Source: an uncultured Clostridia bacterium
Lineage (GTDB): Bacteria > Bacillota > Clostridia > Lachnospirales > Lachnospiraceae
NCBI GenBank assembly: GCA_947643415.1
Contig: CANRWA010000005.1
Location: 1 to 64,000 of the forward strand
Length of the DNA: 64,000 nt
Reading direction: 5' to 3'
Below are positions 39,311 through 49,404 of the stretch, piece after piece. The position numbers and the translations under genes were made by a program. The notes below the pieces were generated by a model, which saw only the letters and a list, made by a program, of their open reading frames with translations, did not search any database and was not told the DNA's origin. Each line of letters opens with the position of its first letter. Positions within the stretch are counted from its first letter, which is position 1.

Positions 39311-40954
39311 TCAGCGGTTCTTACGATATTCTGAAACATCTGTCTCCAGAATGATCTTCCGGATCGGCAGGATCCGTCCCGGTGACACAGAGAGTTCATC
39401 CACACCCATAGCCAGAAACTCTTTCGTCAGTTCCAGGTCTGCACCAAGTTCTCCACAGATGCCGGCCCAGATACCTGCTTTGTGTGCATTTTCCGCCACC
39501 ATGCGGATCATCTCCAGGATCGCCGGGTGATGGCTGTCATAGAAATCATCCAGTTTGGGATTCTGACGGTCAATGGCAAGTGTATACTGAGTCAGGTCAT
39601 TGGTCCCGATACTAAAGAAATCTACTTCCTTTGCCAATGCCTCACTGATGATCACGGCTGCCGGTGTCTCGATCATAACACCCTGCAGCGGATCTCCATA
39701 TTCGATCCCTACCTCTGTCAGTTCCGCTTTCACCTCTGCCACGATCTCCTTGATCTTGCGCACTTCCCAGATGCTGGTGATCATCGGGTACATGATAGCG
39801 ATATTACCATAGGCACTGGCACGCAGAAGCGCACGGAGCTGGGTTTTAAATATCTCCGGGCGTGTGAGACAGATGCGGATGGCACGGCAGCCAAGTGCCG
39901 GATTTTCTTCCTCCTCCATCTCGAAATAATCACACTTTTTGTCTGCACCGATATCCAGTGTCCGGATGATCACCCGTTTTCCTGCCATCGTCTCAGCAAC
40001 CTTTTTATAGATCTGGAACTGTTCTTCCTCGCTTGGGAAGTCCTCAGATTCCAGATAGATGAACTCACTCCGTAATAATCCGATACCTCCGGCATCATTC
40101 TGGATCACTGTGGCAAGATCCTTAATATTGCCTATGTTCGCATAAAGCATCACTTTTTGTCCATCTTTTGTGACATTCTCTTTGCCCTTCAGGCTCTGCA
40201 GGAGTTCTTTCTGCTCTTCCTCCTGACGTTTCATTTCCTGCATCTGTGCCATGGTTTCCTCATCTGGTTCCACATAGATACAGCCTTTTGCTCCATCTAC
40301 CACAGCCATCTTTCCATCCACTGCTTCATTCAGGGGAATATCGGTGCCGATCAGCGCCGGAATCCCCATGGTACGTGCCAGGATCGCCGTATGGGAATTG
40401 AGGGAACCATGGACTGTCACAAAGGACAACACCTTATCTTTATCCATCTGAACGGTCTCGGATGGAGCCAGATCGTCCGCCAGAACGATTACAGGCTCCT
40501 CCGACTGGATTCCTCCAGACGCACCACCACTGAGTACTGTGATCAGGCGTTCTGATATATCCTTGACATCCACAGCGCGTCCTCTCATATAATCATCATC
40601 CATGGCAGCAAACATCTGTGAGAAGTTATCTCCTGTGACAGCTACCGCATACTCCGCATTTACTTCCTGTGTCTCAATAATGCTCTCCACCGACTCCACA
40701 AAGTCATCATCTTCCAGCATCATCTGATGTACCTCAAACACTGCCGCATTCTCTTCTCCGACTTCATTCAGGGCTTTCTCATACAATTCCTTTAATTGCT
40801 GCATGGCGGTCTCTGAAGCCCTCTGATATCTGTCTTTTTCTTTCTGTATATCCGTGATCCTGGTTCTCCTGACCTGCTGCTCACCCTTCTGGTACACATA
40901 GATCTTCCCAATAGCGATCCCGCTGAATACACTTTTTCCTTTAAAAACCTGCAT
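39311..40954 (-). CDS. ptsI: PTS Enzyme I (phosphoenolpyruvate-protein phosphotransferase)
   Basis: GSLNSHTAILARTMGIPALIG (active His), SIGTNDLTQYTLAIDRQN. Confidence 0.97.
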   Translation of the reverse strand: MQVFKGKSVFSGIAIGKIYVYQKGEQQVRRTRITDIQKEKDRYQRASETAMQQLKELYEKALNEVGEENAAVFEVHQMMLEDDDFVESVESIIETQEVNAEYAVAVTGDNFSQMFAAMDDDYMRGRAVDVKDISERLITVLSGGASGGIQSEEPVIVLADDLAPSETVQMDKDKVLSFVTVHGSLNSHTAILARTMGIPALIGTDIPLNEAVDGKMAVVDGAKGCIYVEPDEETMAQMQEMKRQEEEQKELLQSLKGKENVTKDGQKVMLYANIGNIKDLATVIQNDAGGIGLLRSEFIYLESEDFPSEEEQFQIYKKVAETMAGKRVIIRTLDIGADKKCDYFEMEEEENPALGCRAIRICLTRPEIFKTQLRALLRASAYGNIAIMYPMITSIWEVRKIKEIVAEVKAELTEVGIEYGDPLQGVMIETPAAVIISEALAKEVDFFSIGTNDLTQYTLAIDRQNPKLDDFYDSHHPAILEMIRMVAENAHKAGIWAGICGELGADLELTKEFLAMGVDELSVSPGRILPIRKIILETDVSEYRKNR

Positions 40955-41044
40955 ACATCTGCCCCTCTCTTCTTATCTCTGTCTGACACAAATCTCTACA
41001 TGTGCGGTTGCCATTCATGAACCGCAGCCGCACAGCCAGTAAAT

Positions 41045-41302
41045 CTACAGATTCTCCTGCATGAATTTGCTGACCGCATCAAATGCCGCCTCTTCATCCT
41101 CACCATCAAAAGTAATGGTCACTTCATTTCCATTCTTCACACCCAGCCCCATAATGGCGAAGATCTTCTTACAGTCGCCGCTCTTACCATCCTTTGTCAT
41201 CGTGATGGCACAGGAAAAATTCTTTGCTGCCTTGATCAGTTCCCCTGCCGGACGTGCATGAATCCCCTCTGGATCTGTGATTACATAAGTAAATTCTTTC
41301 AT
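41045..41302 (-). CDS. ptsH: HPr-family phosphocarrier protein
   Basis: ITDPEGIHARPAGELIKAAKNFSCAITMTKDGKSGDCKKIFAIMGLGVKNGNEVTI. Confidence 0.95.
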   Translation of the reverse strand: MKEFTYVITDPEGIHARPAGELIKAAKNFSCAITMTKDGKSGDCKKIFAIMGLGVKNGNEVTITFDGEDEEAAFDAVSKFMQENL

Positions 41303-41359
41303 ACTGATAACCTCCTAAAATTTATTTTATTATTATGATAACATGGTATAAATATTATT

Positions 41360-42277
41360 TCAATATTTCGTTATTTCACATCGCGCAAATACTTCCTCTA
41401 CCTCTGCCTTCGTGGCAAGGTTCTCCGAAAAGGCACTGGCGCTCCCGGTGGAGACTCCCATGCGGAAAGCATGCCCATAATCGCCCTCCATGATCCATCC
41501 TGTGACGAAACCCGCCACCATGGAATCTCCCGCGCCAACTGAATTTTTCAATTCACCTTTGGGCGCTTCTGCCATATAGGCCTCTCCGGCCTCGCTGACA
41601 AATACAGCACCCTGGCCACCCATGGAGACCAGAACATTTCTTGCTCCCTTCTCCTGCAGTTTCTTCGCATAAGGAACCACCTGATCCTTTGTCGTGATCT
41701 TTACATCAAAGAGTTCTCCTAATTCATGATTGTTCGGCTTAATAAGAAACGGGTGGTACTGCAGCACATTCATCAGCAGGTCGCCAGTGGCATCTACCAC
41801 TGCCATGATTTTCTTTGGCTCCAGCCTCTGAAGGATATCACGGTAAATGTCATTTGGCATGGATTGGGGGATACTGCCTGCCAGCACCAGAACATCCCCC
41901 TCTTTCAGTTGATCCAGCCGCATCATCAATTCCTCCAGCTTATCTGCCGAGATCTCCGGCCCCATCCCATTGATCTCTGTTCCGTCAATATTTTTCATCT
42001 TCAGGTTAATCCGGGAAATTCCTTCCTGAATCCGGATAAAATCAGCATTGATGCCGCTTTCCTCCACCTTTCGGACAATCTCGTCCCCGGTAAACCCTGC
42101 CACAAATCCAAGTGCTGTATTGTCAAGGCCCAACTGTTTCAGCACAATAGAAACATTGATTCCCTTCCCCCCTGGCAGCATCAGCTCTGTGGCAGTTCGG
42201 TTTGTCATCCCCAGTTGAAAATCATTCACTGAAACAATATAATCCAGGGATGGATTAAATGTCACTGTAAAAATCAT
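41360..42277 (-). CDS. 1-phosphofructokinase family (PfkB) hexose kinase
   Basis: IFTVTFNPSLDYIVSVNDFQLGMTNRTATELMLPGGKGINVSIVLKQLG...NSVGAGDSMVAGFVTG. Confidence 0.92.
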   Translation of the reverse strand: MIFTVTFNPSLDYIVSVNDFQLGMTNRTATELMLPGGKGINVSIVLKQLGLDNTALGFVAGFTGDEIVRKVEESGINADFIRIQEGISRINLKMKNIDGTEINGMGPEISADKLEELMMRLDQLKEGDVLVLAGSIPQSMPNDIYRDILQRLEPKKIMAVVDATGDLLMNVLQYHPFLIKPNNHELGELFDVKITTKDQVVPYAKKLQEKGARNVLVSMGGQGAVFVSEAGEAYMAEAPKGELKNSVGAGDSMVAGFVTGWIMEGDYGHAFRMGVSTGSASAFSENLATKAEVEEVFARCEITKY

Positions 42278-42337
42278 AATTTCCTCCTTTCCAGGGCACT
42301 CAGTGATCAACTGAGTGCCCTTATTACAATAATGTTC

Positions 42338-44218
42338 TCACGAAAGCCTTTCCAGAACCCAATTCACATCTGCTGTTGTCTTCAATTTCTCAAGAACTTC
42401 TTCCTCTTCCAGCATCTCACAGATCTTAGCCAGCAGATCCAGATGTTCATCTCCGATCCCGGCAATACCAAACACGAGCTGCGCTTTCTCATCTCCGAAA
42501 TCCACACCATCCGGGTACTGCAAAAGGACGATTCCTGTCTTCTTTACCGTTCCTTTCGCCTGCGTCGTCCCATGGGGGATCGCCACGCCCATCCCCATAT
42601 ATGTCGTCACCAGTTTCTCACGTTCCTGCATGGCATCCACATAAGAAGCATCGACATAACCAAGTTTCGCCAACAGCTCACCTGCCGCCTGAATCGCCTC
42701 TTCCTTAGATACCGGAGTCTGGTTCAATCGGATTCCATCTGCTATGATCACTTCTTTCTTGTCCCCGGAAGCCTTCTCTGCCATCATGCCCTGCCCTGCA
42801 GAATCTGTCTCTGCCCCGGCTTTATCCCCTGTATTGAGTTTGTCATACAAAGCATCCAGATTCGGATCACTGAGGAAATTCCCAATCGTGATGATCTGTG
42901 CCTGTGGCGCCGACTTTCTTGCACGTTCCGCCAGAGTAACCTGAACCACGGCGATATCGCAGTCAGAAGGAATATTGTCAACAGAAGTATTGGCCACTTT
43001 TATATCCGGACGGACTTCCTGAATCCGCTTCCTGAATTTCGTTGCACCCATTGCGGAAGATCCCATACCGGCATCACAGGCAAAGATAATCTTCTTCACA
43101 TCTGAGGTGTTCACAGCAGAAACACTGATATTTCCCGCCGGAACTGCCTGCCCTTTCGCCTCTGCCTTTCTGGCCGCCATCTCACTCTGGGCATCCTCCA
43201 GGCTCTTGCTCCCTGCCATCTTCACAATCGGGGCGGCGATCACAAAAGAAACTACGGTTGCCAGTACGACACCAACGATGACTTTCCACATATCCGGTCC
43301 CGGTGTCATCATCAGATAAGCAATGATGGATCCGGGTGATGCCGGTCCCCTCAGCCCGCAGTTCATCAGGTTGAACCAGAATATCGCAACCATATTACCG
43401 ACGATAGGGGCGATGATCACTACCGGATTCATCAGTATATATGGGAAATAGATCTCGTGAATCCCGCCAAAGAGATGGATGATCACAGCACCTGGCGCAG
43501 ACTGTTTTGTCGCCTTATCCTTGCAACAAAACATGTACGCCAGCAGTACACCGAGTCCTGGTCCCGGATTCGCCTCCAGCATATACATAATGGATTTGCC
43601 AAGTTCCTCTGCCTGCCCTGTAGCAATAGGCGTGAACACCCCATGGTTGATGGCATTGTTCAGGAACAATACTTTCGCCGGTTCGATAAAGATAGATACC
43701 AGCGGCAGCAGACCATGATTGACGAGTACATTTACACCTGCTGTCAGTACTGCAAGAATCCCGCTCATCAGGGGCCCAATGGCGATGTAGCTCAGCAGCG
43801 CCAGAACCAGGCCAAAGATACCAACGGAAAAGTTGTTGATCAGCATCTCAAACCCTGCCGGCATATGTCCATCCATCCGCTCATCAAATTTCTTGATGCA
43901 GAAACCACCAAGGGGACCCACCAACATGGCTGCCATGAGCATTGTAATCTCTGTATTGCTCAAAATAGCTCCAATCACTGCGATGGCTGCCACTACCCGT
44001 CCCCTGTCTCCGCCTACCATCTTGCCGCCGGTAGCAGCAATGAGTATAGGGATCAGGTAAGTAAGCATTGGGGATACCATAGAACTAAAATTTTTATTCG
44101 GTATCCATCCCGTATCAATAAACAGTGCTGCCAAAAAACCAAATGCAATCAGCGCACCAATATTCGGCATAACCATTGCCGATAAAAACTTACCAAATTG
44201 CTGTACTTTATTTTTCAT
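42338..44218 (-). CDS. mtlA: PTS mannitol-type transporter subunit IICBA
   Basis: MKNKVQQFGKFLSAMVMPNIGALIAFGFLAALFIDTGWIPN; IIB FACDAGMGSSAMGATKFRKRI; C-terminal IIA GMGVAIPHGTTQAKGTVKKTGIVLLQYP. Confidence 0.92.
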   Translation of the reverse strand: MKNKVQQFGKFLSAMVMPNIGALIAFGFLAALFIDTGWIPNKNFSSMVSPMLTYLIPILIAATGGKMVGGDRGRVVAAIAVIGAILSNTEITMLMAAMLVGPLGGFCIKKFDERMDGHMPAGFEMLINNFSVGIFGLVLALLSYIAIGPLMSGILAVLTAGVNVLVNHGLLPLVSIFIEPAKVLFLNNAINHGVFTPIATGQAEELGKSIMYMLEANPGPGLGVLLAYMFCCKDKATKQSAPGAVIIHLFGGIHEIYFPYILMNPVVIIAPIVGNMVAIFWFNLMNCGLRGPASPGSIIAYLMMTPGPDMWKVIVGVVLATVVSFVIAAPIVKMAGSKSLEDAQSEMAARKAEAKGQAVPAGNISVSAVNTSDVKKIIFACDAGMGSSAMGATKFRKRIQEVRPDIKVANTSVDNIPSDCDIAVVQVTLAERARKSAPQAQIITIGNFLSDPNLDALYDKLNTGDKAGAETDSAGQGMMAEKASGDKKEVIIADGIRLNQTPVSKEEAIQAAGELLAKLGYVDASYVDAMQEREKLVTTYMGMGVAIPHGTTQAKGTVKKTGIVLLQYPDGVDFGDEKAQLVFGIAGIGDEHLDLLAKICEMLEEEEVLEKLKTTADVNWVLERLS

Positions 44219-44287
44219 ATTACGACCTCCTTTTATACAGAAATGACTGTATGATCCAAAGGAAGCCACGCCAGAAAACAAATTCTA

Positions 44288-45067
44288 TCACAAAACAGTT
44301 ACCTGATATTTCTCACATTCTATCTGAAATTCCTCTGGCAGATGTCCGTCTGATACAAGAATGTCAATGTCCTCCAACCCACATATCGAGTAAGTCCCCT
44401 TAACTCCCAGCTTGGAAGAGTCCATCAGCGCCACCACCTGCTCCGACTGCTGTATGGCAGTTCGTTTCAGGATAGCCTCTTCATTATTTCCACAGGTAAA
44501 ACCCGTCCGGTGTTCATAATTCATAACCCCCAGGAATGTCTGGTAAAAATTTACCCGCTCCAGCTCCCTCACAACTGACGATCCATATACACTGATGCTA
44601 TAACGGTTCAGCTTTCCTCCTGGTATCAGTACTGTGGGCTCCGAAAGCCCTGCCAGCTCCGTCGCACAGCTTAGTCCTGTAGTATAGATCAGATTTGACT
44701 GATCTGGGAAAAGATGTGCCAGCATCGTCGTCGTGCTGCCGGAATCCAGAAACACCGCTGTGTCCGGCTTAATAAGGGCAGACGCCTTCTTCGCGATCTC
44801 TTCCTTCTCTTCAAGGTTCCGGATCGACCGGCTGCCAAGATAATCATCCGTGCCAATTACCAACTGGACAGACTTTGCCCCACCATGTATCCTCACGATC
44901 TTCTTCTCTTCATCCAGGGCCTTCAGATCGGTCCGAAGCGTCATCTCAGAAACATTTGGAAAATCTTCTTTGATCTGTACAAAACGTACATATCCCTGAC
45001 GGTTCACCAGTTCTACAATCTGTTTTCTGCGTGTATCCATTGAATCCATAACAATCCTCCTTACCAA
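44288..45067 (-). CDS. DeoR/GlpR family transcriptional regulator
   Basis: RRKQIVELVNRQGYVRFVQIKEDFPNVSEMTLRTDLKALDEEKKIVRIHGGAKSV...FLDSGSTTTMLAHLF. Confidence 0.95.
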   Translation of the reverse strand: MVRRIVMDSMDTRRKQIVELVNRQGYVRFVQIKEDFPNVSEMTLRTDLKALDEEKKIVRIHGGAKSVQLVIGTDDYLGSRSIRNLEEKEEIAKKASALIKPDTAVFLDSGSTTTMLAHLFPDQSNLIYTTGLSCATELAGLSEPTVLIPGGKLNRYSISVYGSSVVRELERVNFYQTFLGVMNYEHRTGFTCGNNEEAILKRTAIQQSEQVVALMDSSKLGVKGTYSICGLEDIDILVSDGHLPEEFQIECEKYQVTVL

Positions 45068-45096
45068 AATTCATGGAAAAGAGAACTTCAGCGTTT

Positions 45097-46365
45097 CTAT
45101 TTCTCCACAAAATTTTCAAGTAAATATTCTTCCGCTTCCGGACACCACAAACCTTTATGGGCTTCTACTATATCAGCCAATGCCGCATAGCGTTCATCAT
45201 TTCTTTCATCCCCTGCCTTCCGCAGGTCATCCAATGCTGTCAGCGGCATAGAAAGATGGGTATAGATCAGTTTCTTCCCTCCTGGGATCTTAGGCAGGTT
45301 CAGGGTAGTCTCTGCCACGGCATCCAGTCCACCGATATGTGTCACCATTACAGCCGGGTTGATCCTCTTCGCTGCTGTCAGTTCCAATGACTCGATCATA
45401 TCTGCTGTGTTTCCTCCTGTCGTTCCCATAACATGAGTAGAGTTATAATGAACATCATAGAAGTTCATGGAGGCACTGAATTTATTGTCCGTTGGTCCTG
45501 CAAAGAAGTTCAGGCAGCCATCCCTGCCAAGGATATCGCTGGACTGTTTTACTACTGCTGCCACTGGCGCATAACAGAGTACATCATCATATCCGGTCCC
45601 GCCGGAAATTGACAACAGTTCTGCCACCGGGTCGTCATAATTTCCTGTATTCACAAAATGAAGCTCGATTCCTTCCTTCGCATACTCTGCCACCGGGAAC
45701 AGCTCTTCCGCCCGGTCAAGGCGGTCCTGATTGAGATCCGTTACCACTACCATGGAAGGACGCACGTCACGGTGCAGGGCATACGTCAATGCTCCCAGTC
45801 CCATAGGGCCAGCTCCTGCCATAATGGCAAGTTTTCCATTCTCCTTAATCCCCATCTGGTGCTCATACACGCCCATCTGGGTATGGTACGCAGCATTAAA
45901 AGCCCCAATGCTGCATGACATCGGCTCAGCCAGGGAAGCCTCATAATAAGCGCGTCCCTTGTACTCTAAGAGACATCCAAGTTCCATTACCTCCGCAGGA
46001 ATGACACAATAAGTCGTATCTCCTCCAAAGAACTCATAAGAATATCCCGGACTCCACATAGTTCCTTTATAGTTCAGTGCCGGCTGTAATGTAAACTTCA
46101 TGCCTGGTTTAAATTTATCCTGATGGTTCTTTCCTACCTCCACAATGTCCCCAGCAAATTCATGTCCCATAATGGCAGGATGCTCTGCCACATCATCATG
46201 GACACGCTTATGCTCTGTTCCCAAAATGGCACATTTGTACGTTGACATGCAGATACTGTCAGAAACTACTTTCACCAGAATCTCATCCTCTGTGATCTTT
46301 GGAAGTTCAAATTCCTCAAGTCTGAGGTCATTCGCTGCGTGCAGCCTTACTCCTTTTGCTTTCAT
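45097..46365 (-). CDS. Zinc-binding medium-chain dehydrogenase, SorE (L-sorbose-1-phosphate reductase)-like
   Basis: MKAKGVRLHAANDLRLEEFELPKITEDEILVKVVSDSICMSTYKCAILGTEHKRV...AIMGHEFAGDIVEVGKN...AGAGPMGLGALTYAL. Confidence 0.85.
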   Translation of the reverse strand: MKAKGVRLHAANDLRLEEFELPKITEDEILVKVVSDSICMSTYKCAILGTEHKRVHDDVAEHPAIMGHEFAGDIVEVGKNHQDKFKPGMKFTLQPALNYKGTMWSPGYSYEFFGGDTTYCVIPAEVMELGCLLEYKGRAYYEASLAEPMSCSIGAFNAAYHTQMGVYEHQMGIKENGKLAIMAGAGPMGLGALTYALHRDVRPSMVVVTDLNQDRLDRAEELFPVAEYAKEGIELHFVNTGNYDDPVAELLSISGGTGYDDVLCYAPVAAVVKQSSDILGRDGCLNFFAGPTDNKFSASMNFYDVHYNSTHVMGTTGGNTADMIESLELTAAKRINPAVMVTHIGGLDAVAETTLNLPKIPGGKKLIYTHLSMPLTALDDLRKAGDERNDERYAALADIVEAHKGLWCPEAEEYLLENFVEK

Positions 46366-46443
46366 AATAATTGCTCCTTTCTTCATTTTAATACTGTTGT
46401 CTCTTTTTTTCAACAAATTATTTCGCAAAATCGACAGTTTTCG

Positions 46444-46520
46444 TTAAAACAACAGTTATTTTGTTGTTTTAATAGTTGTTATCCTTATTATATCTACTAA
46501 TTCAACAGTTGTCAACTGTT
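46444..46520. promoter_or_regulatory. Cluster of palindromic operator-like sites upstream of the PTS operon
   Basis: ttaaaacaaca-gttattt-tgttgttttaa (46444-46472) and aacagtt-gtc-aactgtt (46504-46520); candidate DeoR-family sites. Confidence 0.6.
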
Positions 46521-46681
46521 ATTTCAAAAATTTATTGCTTTTGTTTTAAAAGTACAGAAAATATCCGGCATGCGGGCCCCATCCCATATTTCACCGTTTT
46601 ATCACAAAAACTTCATTTACAAAACTCTGGCAATAGGATATACTATTTTTACAATATGGTGCAGATTTATTTGCACCATAT

Positions 46682-46705
46682 TCACTTTGCCTTCGCGCGA
46701 ATAAA
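46682..46705 (+). repeat. Dispersed intergenic repeat B, copy 2
   Basis: tcactttgccttcgcgcgaataaa, preceded by hairpin aatatggtgca...tgcaccatatt. Confidence 0.7.
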
Positions 46706-46717
46706 AGGAGAATAGAT

Positions 46718-47473
46718 ATGAAACAGTTTAAAAAAGACAAGCAGGGAACCGCATCCCCAAGAAAAATGTGTATTGCTGTCCTGTTACTGCTGATCCTGAT
46801 GAGCATGAGCCTGTCGGCCTGCTCATCCTCTTCCAAAGACACGAATAATGCTTCCGGCCCTGCTGTTGAACTTGATACAGAGGCAAATTACGTAAAGACA
46901 TATCTGGATGCCCTCTGTAAACAAGACTATGAGCCTTATGCAAAAGCCTATGATGCTTCTCTGAATGAAGTAAAGGAGGATGTACCAGAATACATCAAAG
47001 GCATTATTGAAAGTGAATTTACTTATATTCCATCGGATACTATGATCACGGCTTTTGCCAAAACCCTGCAGAAGTTATTTGGAAAATGCAGATATACGGT
47101 CTCTCCATCTGTCCAGAATGAAGACGGATCTTATTCCATTCCTGTATCTATTGAGAAATTCAGTGTATTTAAGACCTCCCTGGAAAAAGCAGAGAAAGAT
47201 TACGATGCATGGAAAAAACAGCAATCCGATGACATGGATGCAGATGCCATGACAGACAAATATTATGAATTTATCACTAAATACTGCGAAGAAGAATTAA
47301 AAAATCCGAAATATGAGGATGCAGCTACCATTACAGTAACTCTCTCAATCTCGGAAGAAGATGAGAATGTATATGAGTATGGAGACGAAGATATCAATAG
47401 TCTCCTCTATGGGCTGATCGATCTCTCTGCCTGGGACGAACTGGTGGATGAAAATGAAGAAGAGGCAGAATAA
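46718..47473 (+). CDS. Putative lipoprotein, unknown function
   Basis: Lipobox MSMSLSACSSSSKD; acidic C-terminus. Confidence 0.85.
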   Translation: MKQFKKDKQGTASPRKMCIAVLLLLILMSMSLSACSSSSKDTNNASGPAVELDTEANYVKTYLDALCKQDYEPYAKAYDASLNEVKEDVPEYIKGIIESEFTYIPSDTMITAFAKTLQKLFGKCRYTVSPSVQNEDGSYSIPVSIEKFSVFKTSLEKAEKDYDAWKKQQSDDMDADAMTDKYYEFITKYCEEELKNPKYEDAATITVTLSISEEDENVYEYGDEDINSLLYGLIDLSAWDELVDENEEEAE

Positions 47474-47545
47474 GGCTATTGGTCAGAAATGAGTTCAAAT
47501 TAGTGCAGCTGAGCTGGTACAACGTGTCCAAATTAACGGGATGTA

Positions 47546-48436
47546 CTAGTCTGCTGCAAATTCTTCCTGCTGGTATTGTTCCAGCACATGATTATAAAAA
47601 GTCCTGACAGCAGGCGCCAGATTATCCGGATTCAGCGCTGCGATTCCGACAATACGGTATGCCTCCTCTTCCAGTGGATAACAATCTACCTCATATGGGA
47701 TATCATTCATGACCATCTCTGGCATCAGACAGATGCCAAATCCGTTCGCCACCATGGCAATGGTCGACAGGTCATCCACTACATGGTAATCTGACTTTAC
47801 ATTCAGGTTGTTTTCCCTCATGAATTTCTGGATATCCGCATCTGTACTCTCCCTCTGAGTCACAAATTTCTGATTTCTCAATTCCCGGATCCCCACTGCC
47901 TCTCCCCTGGCAGCGATCTCCATTCCCTTTGGCACCACACAGATCAGCGGATCCTTATATAATGGACGGATCGGAAGGTCTGCTGCACTGGATACAGACA
48001 GGAAACCAATATCTGCAATCCCATTTTTAATCCAGTACACCACATCATCATAAGTACCCTGAAAGAGTTCCATGGCGATGGCGGGATATTTATCTTGAAA
48101 GGAGTGCATGAGCCGGGGCATCCAGTTCGTACACACGCTGGAAAAGCACCCTACCCGGATACGCCCCTGTTTCAACCCGTTAAACTCCGCGATCACCTGC
48201 TGCAGGCTTTCATCGCTGTTCAGCACCCCATTCACATAGGGAAGAAGACGCTCCCCATAACTGGTGAGCGTCACCCCATTTTTACTCCGGTTCAATATCG
48301 TAAATCCAAGTTCTGTCTCCATAGCAGATATGGCATGGCTGACTGCCGAGGGCGTCAGTCCAAGTATATCTGCTGCCCTTCGGAAACTCCCCTGGTCCGC
48401 CACTGACTTAAATACCTGATAATTTAATAAAGTCAT
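47546..48436 (-). CDS. LysR family transcriptional regulator
   Basis: LLNYQVFKSVADQGSFRRAADILGLTPSAVSHAISAMETELGFTILNRSKNGVTLTSYG. Confidence 0.96.
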   Translation of the reverse strand: MTLLNYQVFKSVADQGSFRRAADILGLTPSAVSHAISAMETELGFTILNRSKNGVTLTSYGERLLPYVNGVLNSDESLQQVIAEFNGLKQGRIRVGCFSSVCTNWMPRLMHSFQDKYPAIAMELFQGTYDDVVYWIKNGIADIGFLSVSSAADLPIRPLYKDPLICVVPKGMEIAARGEAVGIRELRNQKFVTQRESTDADIQKFMRENNLNVKSDYHVVDDLSTIAMVANGFGICLMPEMVMNDIPYEVDCYPLEEEAYRIVGIAALNPDNLAPAVRTFYNHVLEQYQQEEFAAD

Positions 48437-48442
48437 TCTGTG

Positions 48443-49384
48443 TTACCTCGCAGTCTTATAAAGAAGGTCCTCCCATCTTCTGTCCACCTCTTCTTGAAAT
48501 TGCTCGATAAGGTGTTCATTTCCTTTCTTGAACAGGTGCTTAAACCGTCCCTGCTCACGAAGGAAATCTTCAATAGGAAGTTTCTTCTTCGGCTCATATG
48601 AAAGAATCCATTTCCCATGGTCCACTTCAAAGAGCGGCCAGTAACAGGTCTCCACTGCCAGCCTGCAGATCTTCATGATATCTGCCATATCATAACGCCA
48701 CCCACGGGGACACGGGGTCATAATATTCAGAAAACTGGCACCCTCCGTATAGATCGCCTTCTCCGCTTTTCTGTGAAGGTCTTTGAAATCTCCCGTAAAT
48801 GTAGTCTGTGCCACATATGCCACATCATGGTCAGCGATGATGCTGGCCAGATCTTTCCGGTTCTGCATCTTTCCATCGGATTCTTTCCCCACTGGTGTGG
48901 TAGTCGTATCTGCAAACATCGGCGTGGCAGAGGAACGCTGGATACCTGTATTCATATAGGCGCCATTGTCATAACAGACATAGACCATATCATGTCCCCG
49001 CTCCATGGCACCGGACAGTGACTGAAACCCAATGTCATAGGTTCCGCCATCCCCGCCAAATGTGATGAACTTAAAGTTCACATCCTCTGGCAGTTTTCCC
49101 CTTTTCTTCATTGCTCTATAAGCTGTCTCGACACCACTCAGGGTAGCCCCTGCATTCTCAAAGGCATTATGGATATAGCTGTCCTCCCATGCCGTATAGG
49201 GGTACATGAAAGAGGAAACCTCCAGACATCCTGTGGCATTTCCGATGACAGCATGGTCTTCCTCATGAAGCGCCCGGAGGACAGCACGGACAGCGATGGT
49301 GGCGCCGCATCCTGCACACATACGATGGCCGGGAGCCAGTCTCTCTGGCTTCTCCATCATTGTTTTCAAACTATAATCACTCAT
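48443..49384 (-). CDS. 2-oxoacid:ferredoxin oxidoreductase beta subunit (TPP-binding)
   Basis: RMCAGCGATIAVRAVLRAL...FGGDGGTYDIGFQSLSGAMERGHDMVYVCYDNGAYMNTGIQRSSATP. Confidence 0.94.
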   Translation of the reverse strand: MSDYSLKTMMEKPERLAPGHRMCAGCGATIAVRAVLRALHEEDHAVIGNATGCLEVSSFMYPYTAWEDSYIHNAFENAGATLSGVETAYRAMKKRGKLPEDVNFKFITFGGDGGTYDIGFQSLSGAMERGHDMVYVCYDNGAYMNTGIQRSSATPMFADTTTTPVGKESDGKMQNRKDLASIIADHDVAYVAQTTFTGDFKDLHRKAEKAIYTEGASFLNIMTPCPRGWRYDMADIMKICRLAVETCYWPLFEVDHGKWILSYEPKKKLPIEDFLREQGRFKHLFKKGNEHLIEQFQEEVDRRWEDLLYKTAR

Positions 49385-49404
49385 TCTTGTCTATCCTCCA
49401 ACCA

